Assembly (NCBI RefSeq): GCF_963855985.1
Contig: NC_087111.1
Coordinates: forward strand, 5,337,001-5,401,000
DNA from: Ostrinia nubilalis
Taxonomy: Eukaryota > Arthropoda > Insecta > Lepidoptera > Crambidae
Length of the DNA stretch: 64,000 nucleotides
Reading direction: 5' to 3'
Below are positions 52,667-62,716 of this stretch, piece after piece. The notes beneath the pieces are model-generated. The model was given only the letters and a program-made list of their open reading frames with translations, had not been told where the DNA came from and did no database searches. Within the stretch, counting starts at the first letter, position 1. Every line of letters starts with the position of its first letter. Made by a program: the position numbers and the translations under genes.

Positions 52667-53597
52667 TGTGCACGACCGCCCACTGTTGGGATCTGAAGTA
52701 GCCGCTCGGTGTGTCGGTGCGTGCACTGGGTCTGATCGGCGGAGCTCGAACCGCCAACCGTTCATCGATAGTTCTTGATAAATAAAAACGCAATGGACTG
52801 TATAGCTTCTTTAATCACTTCACAAATTCACAAATCTTCACTTAACACTATGTAGGTCCTGTCCTTAAGTCTAGAACTACACTACACTTTGCCCGTTCGA
52901 ATAGGGCAACCGCGTCGCGTTTAGGAGGAGCTTAGCTCGACTCGCACTTATTCCGATTTCTCTGCACTGGACTGACTGGATTCACGAACTGACGAACTAA
53001 CTGACGAACTAACTGACGAACTCACTTTTTTGGGCTCGAGGCGCGCTTCTTATGTCTTGTCTGAGAGCGAGGGTTTAGTCGCGGCAATCGCCCATAATCT
53101 ACACCAATCGCCATGCCCGAATGTAGGCTATCTCTCTTTCAAACCCTCCCTCTCAGACAGACGCGTCCGTGAGCGCTCACATGCCTATCTCGCTCACTCC
53201 TAAGCGATTCCCTATCTTCTTATTCTTAATTATCTGTTTTCCTTAATTAATATGTGTCCTCTTTATTATTTTCATGTAAAAAGTAATACATAGGTTTCGT
53301 CTTTCCTTATATATTACAATTTAACTTAGTCCTTAATAAATTACATCTTCTATAAAGAATTATTCATCATTTACCATCTTTACTTACGTAACTTACATAA
53401 ACGGTTATTATTTCCATAAATTATATATCAAGCTATTTAATATTATTACAGAGACCATCAAATACATGTTAAAACCTTAAATATTCAATAATTAACATAC
53501 AAAACATACACATTTACAGTTTACGCGCAACGGTGTACGCATTCGTTCGCGCCACTATTTCGCCGATTTCCTCCTTCTCGGCGAGTCGTCCCCAACA
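52667..53597 (-). repeat. BEL LTR B (shared middle LTR)
   Basis: Serves as 3' LTR of the right unit and 5' LTR of the left. It differs from A and C by a T-to-C at about 52820 and by the segment 'cgaactgacgaactaactga' repeated at 52989-53025. No target duplication flanks it. Confidence 0.9.
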
Positions 53598-53628
53598 GTT
53601 CTCCCCCCGGCGAAGCTCCCGGCGCCGC

Positions 53629-54804
53629 CTACTCCATCCTCAGCACGGCGAGCCGAGTCACGGGGCGTCGGAAGACGCCGCCCTTGGTCCGGATCTCCGC
53701 CACTCGTACTGCTCCGTCAGGCCCCGGCCAAACTCGCTCCACGACGCCTCGCGGCCACGTGTTTCGGGGTAGGGCGTGGTCCACAACGACCACAAGGTCG
53801 CCAGGGGCTAGTTGTCGCTGCTGGTTCTGCGATTGGCCGCGCGGTACCAGGGTAGGGAGGTACTCGCGCAACCATCTCCTCCAGAAGGCGTCGGCAAGCG
53901 CTTGCGTCGCGCGCCAAAGCCTCTTCTCGTCAGCGCTTGTCGGGCCCGTTAGGGGTAGACCCGATGATGTCCCCAACAGAAAGTGGTTAGGGGTGAGGGC
54001 CTCGGGATCTCGCGGATCAACCGAGACGTGGGTGAGTGGGCGAGAATTGACTGAATGCTCAGCCTCACTCAGCAATGTGGCGAGTACCTCTTCGCTCGGC
54101 ACCCGCTCGCGCAGCGTGGCGGCCAATGCCACCTTGATGCTCCTGATCAGACGCTCCCACGCACCGCCCTGGTGCGGAGCGCCTGGTGGGATGAACTGCC
54201 ATCGGACCCTCTGTGTGAGAGCCGCATCCTTCAGCTCCGGCAGCCACTCCTTGAACGCTGCTCGCAGTTCCTGGTCCGCGCCCCTGAAGTTGGTCCCATT
54301 GTCGGACCAGATCACTGCCGGCCATCCTCGTCGCGCCGCCATCCGGCGCAACGCCATGATTGCAGAGTCGGTGCTCAGGGAAGGTACCAACTCAATGTGC
54401 ACTGCTCGCGTGGTGAGGCACGTGAAGAGTGCACCCCACCTCTTCTCTCGACGGCGCCCGATCTTCACCAGCATCGGGCCGAAGTAGTCCACTCCGCAGT
54501 GAGTGAAGGCCCGCTGAAAGTCTTTCAGTCGGGAATCAGGTAGGTCTCCAGTTATTGGCTGCTGCGGTGTCGCCTTCCTTATTCGACAAAGCTGGCACGA
54601 GTGTGCCGCTGAGCGAACCGCCGTTCTCAGCCCCAGTATTGCGTACTTTTGCCGCAACTCGTTCACGACTCTCTCATTGTTTGCATGGAGAGCCCGCTCG
54701 TGGTAATGTTTCACCAGCAACTTCGTCAGCTGATGCCTTCTGTCTAGGATGATCGGCCTTTTCACATCTTCGTCGACTGCTGCTCTTTGTATGCGACCCC
54801 TCAT
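53629..54804 (-). CDS. BEL/Pao integrase, right unit (391 codons)
   Basis: Translation identical to the left-unit integrase: HHCC zinc region, D106, D168, E217 catalytic triad, C-terminal DUF5641-like domain. It starts with the same ATGA overlap with the upstream ORF at 54801-54804. The shared break shows it predates the duplication of the unit or is a property of the family. A protein needing both ORFs would require frameshifting or reinitiation. Confidence 0.9.
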   Translation of the reverse strand: MRGRIQRAAVDEDVKRPIILDRRHQLTKLLVKHYHERALHANNERVVNELRQKYAILGLRTAVRSAAHSCQLCRIRKATPQQPITGDLPDSRLKDFQRAFTHCGVDYFGPMLVKIGRRREKRWGALFTCLTTRAVHIELVPSLSTDSAIMALRRMAARRGWPAVIWSDNGTNFRGADQELRAAFKEWLPELKDAALTQRVRWQFIPPGAPHQGGAWERLIRSIKVALAATLRERVPSEEVLATLLSEAEHSVNSRPLTHVSVDPRDPEALTPNHFLLGTSSGLPLTGPTSADEKRLWRATQALADAFWRRWLREYLPTLVPRGQSQNQQRQLAPGDLVVVVDHALPRNTWPRGVVERVWPGPDGAVRVAEIRTKGGVFRRPVTRLAVLRME

Positions 54805-57800
54805 CCTGATGATGCCATCGCAGGGTCCAACGCGAATAGTCGACTTTCCTTTGGAATCGGCTTTCCAGTCCTCAATTCTTTCACTTCCTTGGGGAAACTC
54901 TCCTGTTGCGCCATGATGGTTAGGATCTTCTCCGCGCCTTCCAGGTGCTGCACGTCCAGTTCTCTTTTGCTCTTCGTCTTCACTCTTTGGATGAAGAGCA
55001 ATACATACGCCAACGTCCTCACAAGTTTCTCATAGCTGGAGAATCTGCTCATGTCTATGAGGGTGTCATGTGGCTCCTCTTGCGCCGTGTGCACCGCTCG
55101 CTCCTCCAGTTCAGGCCATGAGGCCTCCGGGTCTTTCAGAAACTCGGGACCGTTGAGCCAAGTCGTCGTTATGACCTCCCCATCCAGTTTCTTCCTGGTC
55201 GCCTCGTCGGCGACATTCATTTCGGTGGGGACCCAGCGCCATTCTTGGGGTTCGGAGTCTTCTTGGATCTCTCCCAACCTTACTTGTACGTACTGTCGCT
55301 CGAGCTTGGCGCCATTCTTTATCCAATGCAGGACGGTGCTGGAGTCGGTCCAGTAGAAGGTCCGGCTGAACCGCAATCGATGCTCCCGCTTCAGGGAGAC
55401 CGCGAGTCTAGTTGCGATCACTGCTGCCTGCAACTCCAGCCTTGGGATAGTCTGGGTCTTCTTTGGTGATACTTTCGCCTTGGAGGCGAGCAGGCTCACC
55501 CCGGCGCCTCCGTTCTTCTTTGGGAAGCGCGCGTATGCCACTGCTGCATAACCCTGCTCGCTCGCGTCGCAAAACACGTGTAGTTCGCCCTCTTCCGTTT
55601 CCCGCAATTTATCGTACTTCCTTTGGATTTTAATCTCCGCCAATTGGTCGAGCCTGCCGAGCCAAATCTTTATTTCTTGGGCTTCAGGCGCATCCAGTTC
55701 TTGGTCCCAATCAATTTCTGACTTCCACACATCTTTTAATATAATCCTTCCAGTCAGTATGTGCGGACTAATTAGTCCCAGTGGGTCATAGAGAGACATT
55801 ACCAGACTTAGTGTTTGTCGCTTGGTTGGTATCTTCATCCCGTCCTTGATCTCGGCTGGCACCCGTGCCATCCTTGTGTTGAACCCTATCTGGTCTGTAG
55901 CAGGGTGCCAGATCATGCCCAGTGTTTTGTCGGGGGCCTCTGGTCTATTTGTTAAGATGACATCCTCTTCTCGAGCTAGCTTTTCGACCGGCAATGTTTT
56001 TAGCACTCCTGTGGCATTGCTGCTCCAACACCTGAGGTTGAAACCCGCTCTTTCGTGTACTGAGTTGACTTCTTCAGCGACTTCACTCGCCTCTTCTTCT
56101 GTTTTAAAACTATCTATATAGTCATCCATGTAGTGACAGTGGGTGATGGCCCGATATGCTCTGGGGTGCTCCTTTCTAAAAGATTCGGCGTTATAGTCTC
56201 GCGCACTGTGTGCTAAAAAGGGGGAGCAGTTTGCGCCAAATATTAACCTCTTGAACTGATATCGCTGTGGCGGGTTTGTTCGATCCTCCCCCCGCCACAG
56301 GAAAGTCAGCGCAGGCCGGTCTTCCTTTCGAACCTGCACTTGTAAGAACATTTCTGCGATGTCAGCGGAAACTGCCACTTCTTCCTCTCGGAAGCGGTAC
56401 AAGATGCCGGGTAAGTCCTTTAGACGGTTAGGCCCCTCCAGTAAATAGTCGTTCAAGCAGCGTCCGTCGCTTTGAGCTGCAGCGTCAAAAACCAGGCGTA
56501 TCTTCTCTGGTTTGTTCAAATTTGTCGTCGCGAAATGCGGAAGGAACCACCTCTTTTCTTCTTCTAGTCGTGTCACGGGTTCCACATATCCTTTCTCTAT
56601 TAATCTTCTTATTTGCAGCTCGTAACTTGATTTAAATGTCGGATTTCGGTCCATCCGCCGTTCGAGGTTCACGAGTCTCTTCAGCGCCTCCTTGTAGCTT
56701 GGAGGTAGGGTAACATTTCCTTCTTTCCAGGTTAACCCTACCTCGATGCGCTCGTCTGGCGTTCTGCGCACTGTCTCTCTAAACGTTGATTCGGCCTTCT
56801 CCTCGGCGGGCTTGGTGGCCTTCCTCACACCCACACCGAGCGCCTCCATTTCAAAATTCCAAGCCACTATCTTCTCTAGGTTGTCCACGATGTGGAGCAC
56901 CGTTCCACCGTTCTTCTTTATCATCCTGAACGGCAGGATCCCATGAACCACCCATCCCAGCGGAGTCCTAGTTGCCGCTGGCTCGTGCTTTGCTCCTCGT
57001 CTCACGTCGGTGGCCACGAGCAAGTCCCAATGATCGGCCCCTATTAGGACCTGTGGCTTCGCCTTTCCATAGGTCAGACCTTCTATGTCCTTTAAGTGCG
57101 GGTACTTCGATACACGACCTGGTACTGTCTGAGGTGTCAGCTCGAAGTTCTTCATTGTTCTCAACACCAGCTCGTGCTCCTCATTCTCGAACCGGCCCTT
57201 TATGTTTAACTGTACCTCGCGGCTGGCCTCCTCTTTCGTTGTCGCATTGACCCCCTTGATGGTTATGGGCCTCGGCGTCCCGCCCTTGGTTAGCGACTTC
57301 GCTAGGTCAGCGTCTATCAGTGAGACCGTAGCGCCTTCGTCCAGAAGGGCGTAGGTCCTTACCTCTCCTAGAGGGCCTCGCAGGGTCACCGGACACATCT
57401 TTAAAAGTACCTGCCGATCCGTAGTTGCGGTCGCAGTCACGACGGTCTCCTGCACAGGCGTAGTTCTCCGGTCCGCGTGCAGCAGGTGGTGATGAGGTCT
57501 AGCACAACGATCACAAGCACGGGCTTTACAGTTTTGCCGTCTATGAGTGGACACTAGGCACAGGAAACACAATCGGCACTTCTTTATCAGTTCCCACCGA
57601 TCCGATTCACTTTTGTCTTTGAACCGATCACAGTCTGGCACTAAGTGATCTCCACCACAACACACGCACTTTATTTGTCTTTTATTGTCACTAACTTGTC
57701 CATTATTGTCATTGCGTGCGGTCGTTTCACTCGCGTTATATATTCGCGCACTTTTCTTCACTGGCGGCTTCGAAGTTGAGGCTTGCGTTCCGGAACCGGA

Positions 57801-59021
57801 GGCCATCGGCGTATATGAGTACATCATCGCTTTGTCCGCCTCTTCCATTAGAAAGCGAGACAGTGCTACGATGTCTGATTCCCCCGGCCGCTTCCTGTCC
57901 GCTGCGAAGTCACACCACCTCGTCCGTGTGTGAGGATTGAGTTTCTCAATGACATCCCTCGCCAACATAGGATTCATCAAATATCCACTGTTATCGATGT
58001 TCTGAATAATCGATACGATATTCTGGAGCTTGATGGCGAACTTGTTGAGATCCATTGCTGCGGCTCCTGGTTTCGGCAGATGTCTGATCTCTTCCAGCGC
58101 ACGATCTATTATGTGTTCTGGCCTTCCATAGTACTGGTCTAACGTTCTCACTATCAACACTGGATCTGCTGCAGTGTAAAGTAGAGCCGCGACGACCTCT
58201 CTGGCCTCTCCCCTTAAACTTGACCGCAGCTTTGCTAGATTGTCGGCCGGTGTTCCCTTCGTTAGAATCCCGGAATCACGGATCGCCGCTCTAAACGGAA
58301 GCCATTCCGTTGCTGCTCCGCTGAATATTGGCAATTCCTGTCTGCCCGGCCGATATGCCATATCTCTGATGGCTTCTGCTAGTTGTTCGATAGCGCGCCC
58401 GCTGCTTCTTTGACGTTCCCGCGCAGGCGTCCGCGTCGGCGATCTTGAGTAGCGCCCCTCATCGGGGGGCTCCCCCCGTGGCGCACCCGTATCCTCAACA
58501 CGCGTCGTAGTTGTCGCGGTCGCAATCGGCTGCTCGCGTAGCCAGCCTTCGACCCGCTCGTGTGCGTGGTCGCCGGTTTCGCTCGCAACTCTCTCTTCTT
58601 CTTGAATGTCTTCGATCTCGGCGGCCAAACGTTTCTTTATAAGGTCCGCTTCGAGTTCAAGTTCCTTCTTTCTAATCGCAGCCAACCGTTCCGCTGCCGC
58701 GATCTCCGCTGCTCTTATTCTGGCGGTCGCACTTGAGGTTGACCTCACTGATGGCGCACGTATGGTCACAGTTCTTGGCACCTCTGTTCGTGAGGGTTCT
58801 CTTTCTTGCCCCTCTCCTCTCGGGGGTTCCATTTCTTGACCCTCTTCTCGTAGTGGTCCAGTCGAAGGTGATTGCGGCGGCTCCGCGAACGTTCGCCTCA
58901 GCGTGGCTTGTCGCGTTCTCGGCTGCTCCTCCGCGGGTTCCCTGCCGTCTTGGCTCCGGGTAACCACCATAGTTCCAGTTGATGATCGGGTTCTAAGTGC
59001 TTGTCGTCCGTAGGGTTCCAA
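54801..59021 (-). CDS. BEL/Pao gag-protease-RT-RNase H, right unit (1406 codons)
   Basis: The fuller copy. Order: basic N-terminus, charged helical segment (about 95-150), DUF1759-type gag domain (about 225-400), zinc knuckles (CVCCGGDHLVPDC at about 452, second Cys/His cluster to 510), aspartic protease-like region with LLDEGA (about 559; DEG in place of the usual DSG/DTG), RT (about 815-1000) with ADIAE and YMDD (964-967), and RNase H (D1152, E1196, D1226). It would form particles and copy the element RNA in the cytoplasm. It ends at TGA four bases into the integrase ORF. Long intact frames in both units suggest a recent insertion. Confidence 0.92.
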   Translation of the reverse strand: MEPYGRQALRTRSSTGTMVVTRSQDGREPAEEQPRTRQATLRRTFAEPPQSPSTGPLREEGQEMEPPRGEGQEREPSRTEVPRTVTIRAPSVRSTSSATARIRAAEIAAAERLAAIRKKELELEADLIKKRLAAEIEDIQEEERVASETGDHAHERVEGWLREQPIATATTTTRVEDTGAPRGEPPDEGRYSRSPTRTPARERQRSSGRAIEQLAEAIRDMAYRPGRQELPIFSGAATEWLPFRAAIRDSGILTKGTPADNLAKLRSSLRGEAREVVAALLYTAADPVLIVRTLDQYYGRPEHIIDRALEEIRHLPKPGAAAMDLNKFAIKLQNIVSIIQNIDNSGYLMNPMLARDVIEKLNPHTRTRWCDFAADRKRPGESDIVALSRFLMEEADKAMMYSYTPMASGSGTQASTSKPPVKKSARIYNASETTARNDNNGQVSDNKRQIKCVCCGGDHLVPDCDRFKDKSESDRWELIKKCRLCFLCLVSTHRRQNCKARACDRCARPHHHLLHADRRTTPVQETVVTATATTDRQVLLKMCPVTLRGPLGEVRTYALLDEGATVSLIDADLAKSLTKGGTPRPITIKGVNATTKEEASREVQLNIKGRFENEEHELVLRTMKNFELTPQTVPGRVSKYPHLKDIEGLTYGKAKPQVLIGADHWDLLVATDVRRGAKHEPAATRTPLGWVVHGILPFRMIKKNGGTVLHIVDNLEKIVAWNFEMEALGVGVRKATKPAEEKAESTFRETVRRTPDERIEVGLTWKEGNVTLPPSYKEALKRLVNLERRMDRNPTFKSSYELQIRRLIEKGYVEPVTRLEEEKRWFLPHFATTNLNKPEKIRLVFDAAAQSDGRCLNDYLLEGPNRLKDLPGILYRFREEEVAVSADIAEMFLQVQVRKEDRPALTFLWRGEDRTNPPQRYQFKRLIFGANCSPFLAHSARDYNAESFRKEHPRAYRAITHCHYMDDYIDSFKTEEEASEVAEEVNSVHERAGFNLRCWSSNATGVLKTLPVEKLAREEDVILTNRPEAPDKTLGMIWHPATDQIGFNTRMARVPAEIKDGMKIPTKRQTLSLVMSLYDPLGLISPHILTGRIILKDVWKSEIDWDQELDAPEAQEIKIWLGRLDQLAEIKIQRKYDKLRETEEGELHVFCDASEQGYAAVAYARFPKKNGGAGVSLLASKAKVSPKKTQTIPRLELQAAVIATRLAVSLKREHRLRFSRTFYWTDSSTVLHWIKNGAKLERQYVQVRLGEIQEDSEPQEWRWVPTEMNVADEATRKKLDGEVITTTWLNGPEFLKDPEASWPELEERAVHTAQEEPHDTLIDMSRFSSYEKLVRTLAYVLLFIQRVKTKSKRELDVQHLEGAEKILTIMAQQESFPKEVKELRTGKPIPKESRLFALDPAMASSG

Positions 59022-59039
59022 CTATGACCCGCTTCCTTA

Positions 59040-59206
59040 CGTTCCGGTTTCCAAAGCCCGGGTTCCGTAGCTCGGGTTCCTTAGTTGGGGTTCCGTAGAC
59101 CAGGGGTTCCGTAGTCCGGGGTTCCGTAGTCTGGGGTTCCGTAGTCCGGGGTTCCCTACCCCAGGGTTCCGTATTCCAGGGTGCCGTAGATCCAGGGGTT
59201 CCGTAG
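59040..59206 (-). repeat. 15-bp tandem repeats in the BEL leader, right unit
   Basis: Same array as at 52490-52645 with one additional 15-bp unit (GGTTCCGTAGTCTGG). It lies between the primer-binding site and the gag start. Confidence 0.75.
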
Positions 59207-59224
59207 ATCCGGCTCGAAGGACCA
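59207..59224 (-). promoter_or_regulatory. tRNA-Tyr primer-binding site, right unit
   Basis: Same 18-nt match to the tRNA-Tyr 3' end as in the left unit, three bases from LTR C. This placement fixes the LTR boundary at TGTGCACG rather than at the internal TGTTGGG. Confidence 0.8.
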
Positions 59225-59227
59225 AAC

Positions 59228-60157
59228 TGTGCACGACCGCCCACTGTTGGGATCTGAAGTAGCCGCTCGGTGTGTCGGTGCGTGCACTGGGTCTGATCGG
59301 CGGAGCTCGAACCGCCAACCGTTCATCGATAGTTCTTGATAAATAAAAACGCAATGGACTGTATAGCTTCTTTAATCACTTTACAAATTCACAAATCTTC
59401 ACTTAACACTATGTAGGTCCTGTCCTTAAGTCTAGAACTACACTACACTTTGCCCGTTCGAATAGGGCAACCGCGTCGCGTTTAGGAGGAGCTTAGCTCG
59501 ACTCGCACTTATTCCGATTTCTCTGCACTGGACTGACTGGATTCACGAACTCACAAACTGCGAACTAACTCAGGAACGAACTCACTTTTTTGGGCTCGAG
59601 GCGCGCTTCTTATGTCTTGTCTGAGAGCGAGGGTTTAGTCGCGGCAATCGCCCATAATCTACACCAATCGCCATGCCCGAATGTAGGCTATCTCTCTTTC
59701 AAACCCTCCCTCTCAGACAGACGCGTCCGTGAGCGCTCACATGCCTATCTCGCTCACTCCTAAGCGATTCCCTATCTTCTTATTCTTAATTATCTGTTTT
59801 CCTTAATTAATATGTGTCCTCTTTATTATTTTCATGTAAAAAGTAATACATAGGTTTCGTCTTTCCTTATATATTACAATTTAACTTAGTCCTTAATAAA
59901 TTACATCTTCTATAAAGAATTATTCATCATTTACCATCTTTACTTACGTAACTTACATAAACGGTTATTATTTCCATAAATTATATATCAAGCTATTTAA
60001 TATTATTACAGAGACCATCAAATACATGTTAAAACCTTAAATATTCAATAATTAACATACAAAACATACACATTTACAGTTTACGCGCAACGGTGTACGC
60101 ATTCGTTCGCGCCACTATTTCGCCGATTTCCTCCTTCTCGGCGAGTCGTCCCCAACA
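59228..60157 (-). repeat. BEL LTR C (5' LTR of the right unit)
   Basis: 930 bp, from TGTGCACGACC to CCCCAACA on the + strand, followed by the ATTTT duplication. As the 5' LTR in the - orientation it would carry the promoter for the array. Confidence 0.9.
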
Positions 60158-60162
60158 ATTTT

Positions 60163-62081
60163 AGATACTGATTTAATTCATTGATCGCAATATACTCAGT
60201 TCAATTACTCAATCCGTTCAATCATTCATTCACCCGTTCACCTTATTACAATCCAAGTACTTGCACAATCAGTCGCTATCCAACCTCTGCCGTAAACGGA
60301 CGTGTAAAATGTTAGTTCTAATATTAATTAGTGAAGTGTGAAGTGAAGTGATCATCATTTTGGATTGGGCGTTATGCTGCTGGAGCTAGTGCAGGTCAGT
60401 GTAGAATTAATTTATTATATTTTTTGAGATAAGATAATAATAATTATCGTAAATATATTTTTTTATGAAATTACTGCGAGAGTTCCTTTGTATTATTGAA
60501 TTTATTTTGCAATTTTTTAATGTTAGTAAAATCTTTATATTATTCTAAACTCGCAGGTAAGCCTATAACGTTACTTACTACTCTGGTCATTCTTCTCTCG
60601 ATCCCATTTAGTTCGAAATTATGTTATTAATAATAAGATTTAGCTGTTTCTCTAATTTGTCCCAATAAAGATGAGTCAGTTTCAGCAACATATTAAAATT
60701 AAAACTTCCCCCCTCCCTTGCCCCAAAACGGATATCTCTCTGACGTCACCAAAGTATATTCATTCATCCCAAAATATCAGCTCCGAATTCGATATTAATA
60801 AGCAGCCTGTTATTTCAGTATATTTTGACGTCATAAGCTTATTAAAATAACATCCTAAATAAACAATCGATGGGAGGAACAATTTTGCGATACTTGCGAA
60901 ATTATTCGAGATATCTATTGAGTGAGGGACTGTTGGTGTCAGACGAATCGTTAAGAAACGTTCTTGACTTAAGATCCTATGTCCCCTAGATGGGGCAGAG
61001 GGCGTCCATAACAGTCCTCCATCGCGTTCGGTCTTGAGCTTCGCGTTTGATCTCGCTCCAAGTCTTGCTGATTTTCTTCGCCTCGTCTGCTACAGTGCGT
61101 AAAAAATACACCACCTGGATTCTCTTAGGGAACAGAAACTTTACTAGCTACGGATACTATGTGCTAGGCATTTACTACAAACTCACGTTTTAGTCCAAAA
61201 TACTGACAACTTCATGACTGTACAAGCTCTTAACTATAGGACTAGCGCCACAGATTAATAATAAGTACTACGTACAGAAGTTTTACTTCGCGAAGGTATT
61301 TAAAAAATGTATGCTCAATGTAGTTAACAATATGGTGTAATTTAGCCTGTCTCAAGAGTCAAGCACCATTTTGTTGACAAACGTCAGTTATCGGCACTGC
61401 GCCGAAGCTATAGGGCTGACTTCGGTAAAATGATGTGAGGTGAGGTGCCAAACTGCGGAAAATGGCGGAGGAAATACATGATTTAGCATAAATTATCATG
61501 AATAATATTAACTGTACTTATTTACCTCTCAGTGTCTTTATTTACTTATTTACCTCTCAGTTGCCTCAAGCAACTTAAAAAGTACATTCTGTGTTTTTAT
61601 TATTATTTAGGCAGTTAAATACTGCACAGTATTTATAGTACACCATTTTCTTTATTTTCTTCCATCATACACAAGAATACGCGTGCGTGAGTCAATGTTC
61701 GCTCGTATGTGAGGCCTTGTCGAATAGTATCCTGTAGGTGGGCCATCGTGCGTGTTTTGTTTTCGATGTAAACTCGCGGAGATGAACAGGCCTGCTAGCG
61801 CTTAATTATTTTGCCTGAGATTGGTGTTTTTGAGACGTCAATCGTCAGCGAGACTTCAGATATGACTTCAAATTTGTATGCTATGTCATGTCATAATAAT
61901 AATATGTCAATATCATCCTTCCCGTACCTCCCATACCTAAGACACTGACTGATTTAAGCGATATACCTACAAAACCACAGCTTTATAAAGCCACAAGTTT
62001 GTATGAGATTCGTGAACAGAAACCACATTAATTACATTCATGATTCGGCTTATTGCATGGTAAGAAATGAACTATGTAAAT
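60163..62081. other. Flank beyond the BEL array, no firm gene
   Basis: AT-rich DNA. A LINE-like scrap at 60975-61105 ('ggcagagggcgtccataac') has an inverted counterpart at 63905-63945. A repeat at 61845-61965 resembles 36205-36355. A short ATG-to-donor segment at 60374-60394 could be an exon start but is unsupported. Confidence 0.4.
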
Positions 62082-62357
62082 AACTAGCTTTTGCCCGCGG
62101 CTTCACCCGTGTGAAATTTAGTTTGTCACAGATTTTTATAAATTACTAGCTGACCCGGCGAACTTTGTTCCGCCTTAATGGCAATAAATAACGGGATAAA
62201 AAGTATCCTATGTCCTTCTCCTGGCTCTAAACTACCTCCCTGACAATTTTCAGCTAAATCAGTTCAGCCGTTCTTGAGTTATAAGTGGAGTAACTAACAC
62301 GACTTTCTTTTATATAATAGATATAGATGGCCTATATGTTACTCTGGGTTATAAACA
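62082..62357 (-). mobile_element. Two stacked Helitron 3' ends
   Basis: On the + strand, ACTAGCTTTTGCCCGCGGC at about 62082 and ACTAGCTGACCCGGCGAAC at about 62146 are reverse-complemented CTAGT-type 3' termini with GC hairpins. The second runs to the AT-rich 'atataatagatatagatgg' near 62325. Nonautonomous. Confidence 0.65.
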
Positions 62358-62599
62358 ACTAGCTTTCCGCCCGCGGCTTCGCCCGCGTGGAATTTTGTCT
62401 GTCACAGAAAAACTTTATCGCGCGCGTCCCTGTTTCAAAAACCGGGATAAAAACTATCCTATGTTCTTTCCCGGGACTCAAACTATCTCTATGCCAAATT
62501 TCATCAAAATCGGTTGCGAGGTTTAAGCGGGAAAGCGTAACAGACAGACAGACAGACAGACAGACAGAGTTACTTTCGCATTTATAATATTAGTTGGGA
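62358..62599 (-). mobile_element. Lep1-type Helitron, minus strand
   Basis: From 'actagctttccgcccgcggc' to 'tttataatattagttggga', the reverse complement of the element at 3066-3288, with the 'ccgggataaaaactatcc' block and a (CAGA)n run at 62541-62570. Noncoding. Confidence 0.8.
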
Positions 62600-62605
62600 T
62601 GGGAT

Positions 62606-62716
62606 AACACTGTAAAGTTTCATCAAAATCCGTTCTGTAGTTTTTGCATGAAAGAGTAACAAACATGTTAACATCCAGACATCCATACAAACTTTCGCAT
62701 TTACAATATTAGTAAG
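62606..62716 (-). mobile_element. Helitron 5' fragment, minus strand
   Basis: 'tttcatcaaaatccgttctg' through 'actttcgcatttacaatatt' and 'agtaaga' is the 5' half of a related Helitron, abutting the previous one. Confidence 0.6.

Larger units (their letters stand above)
51530..53030. other. Divergent block in the left BEL unit and LTR B
   Basis: Against the right unit (offset 6512), I saw about ten substitutions at 51530-51850, the 16- and 18-bp absences at 52370-52403, two substitutions and one missing 15-bp repeat in the leader, and a rewritten 40-bp segment in LTR B (52989-53025). Sequence on both sides of the block appears identical between units. This marks a recombined segment from another family member. 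Confidence 0.65.
46156..60157 (-). mobile_element. Tandem BEL/Pao retrotransposon: LTR-int-LTR-int-LTR
   Basis: Three direct LTRs of about 930 bp (46156-47085, 52667-53597, 59228-60157) enclose two internal regions, all read on the - strand. The whole is bounded by one 5-bp duplication, ATTTT (46151-46155 and 60158-60162), with none at the middle LTR. Each internal region has a primer-binding site matching the 3' end of tRNA-Tyr, a gag-protease-RT-RNase H ORF, an integrase ORF and a polypurine tract. A 5-bp duplication, the domain order and the DUF1759/peptidase-A17-type proteins identify BEL/Pao. This arrangement is expected from unequal recombination between LTRs of one insertion. Confidence 0.93.

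Noticed and set aside
60374..60394. Possible start exon (ATG, seven codons, donor gtcagt)
   Set aside because: Too short to judge. No matching downstream exon or conserved peptide was found in the remaining sequence.
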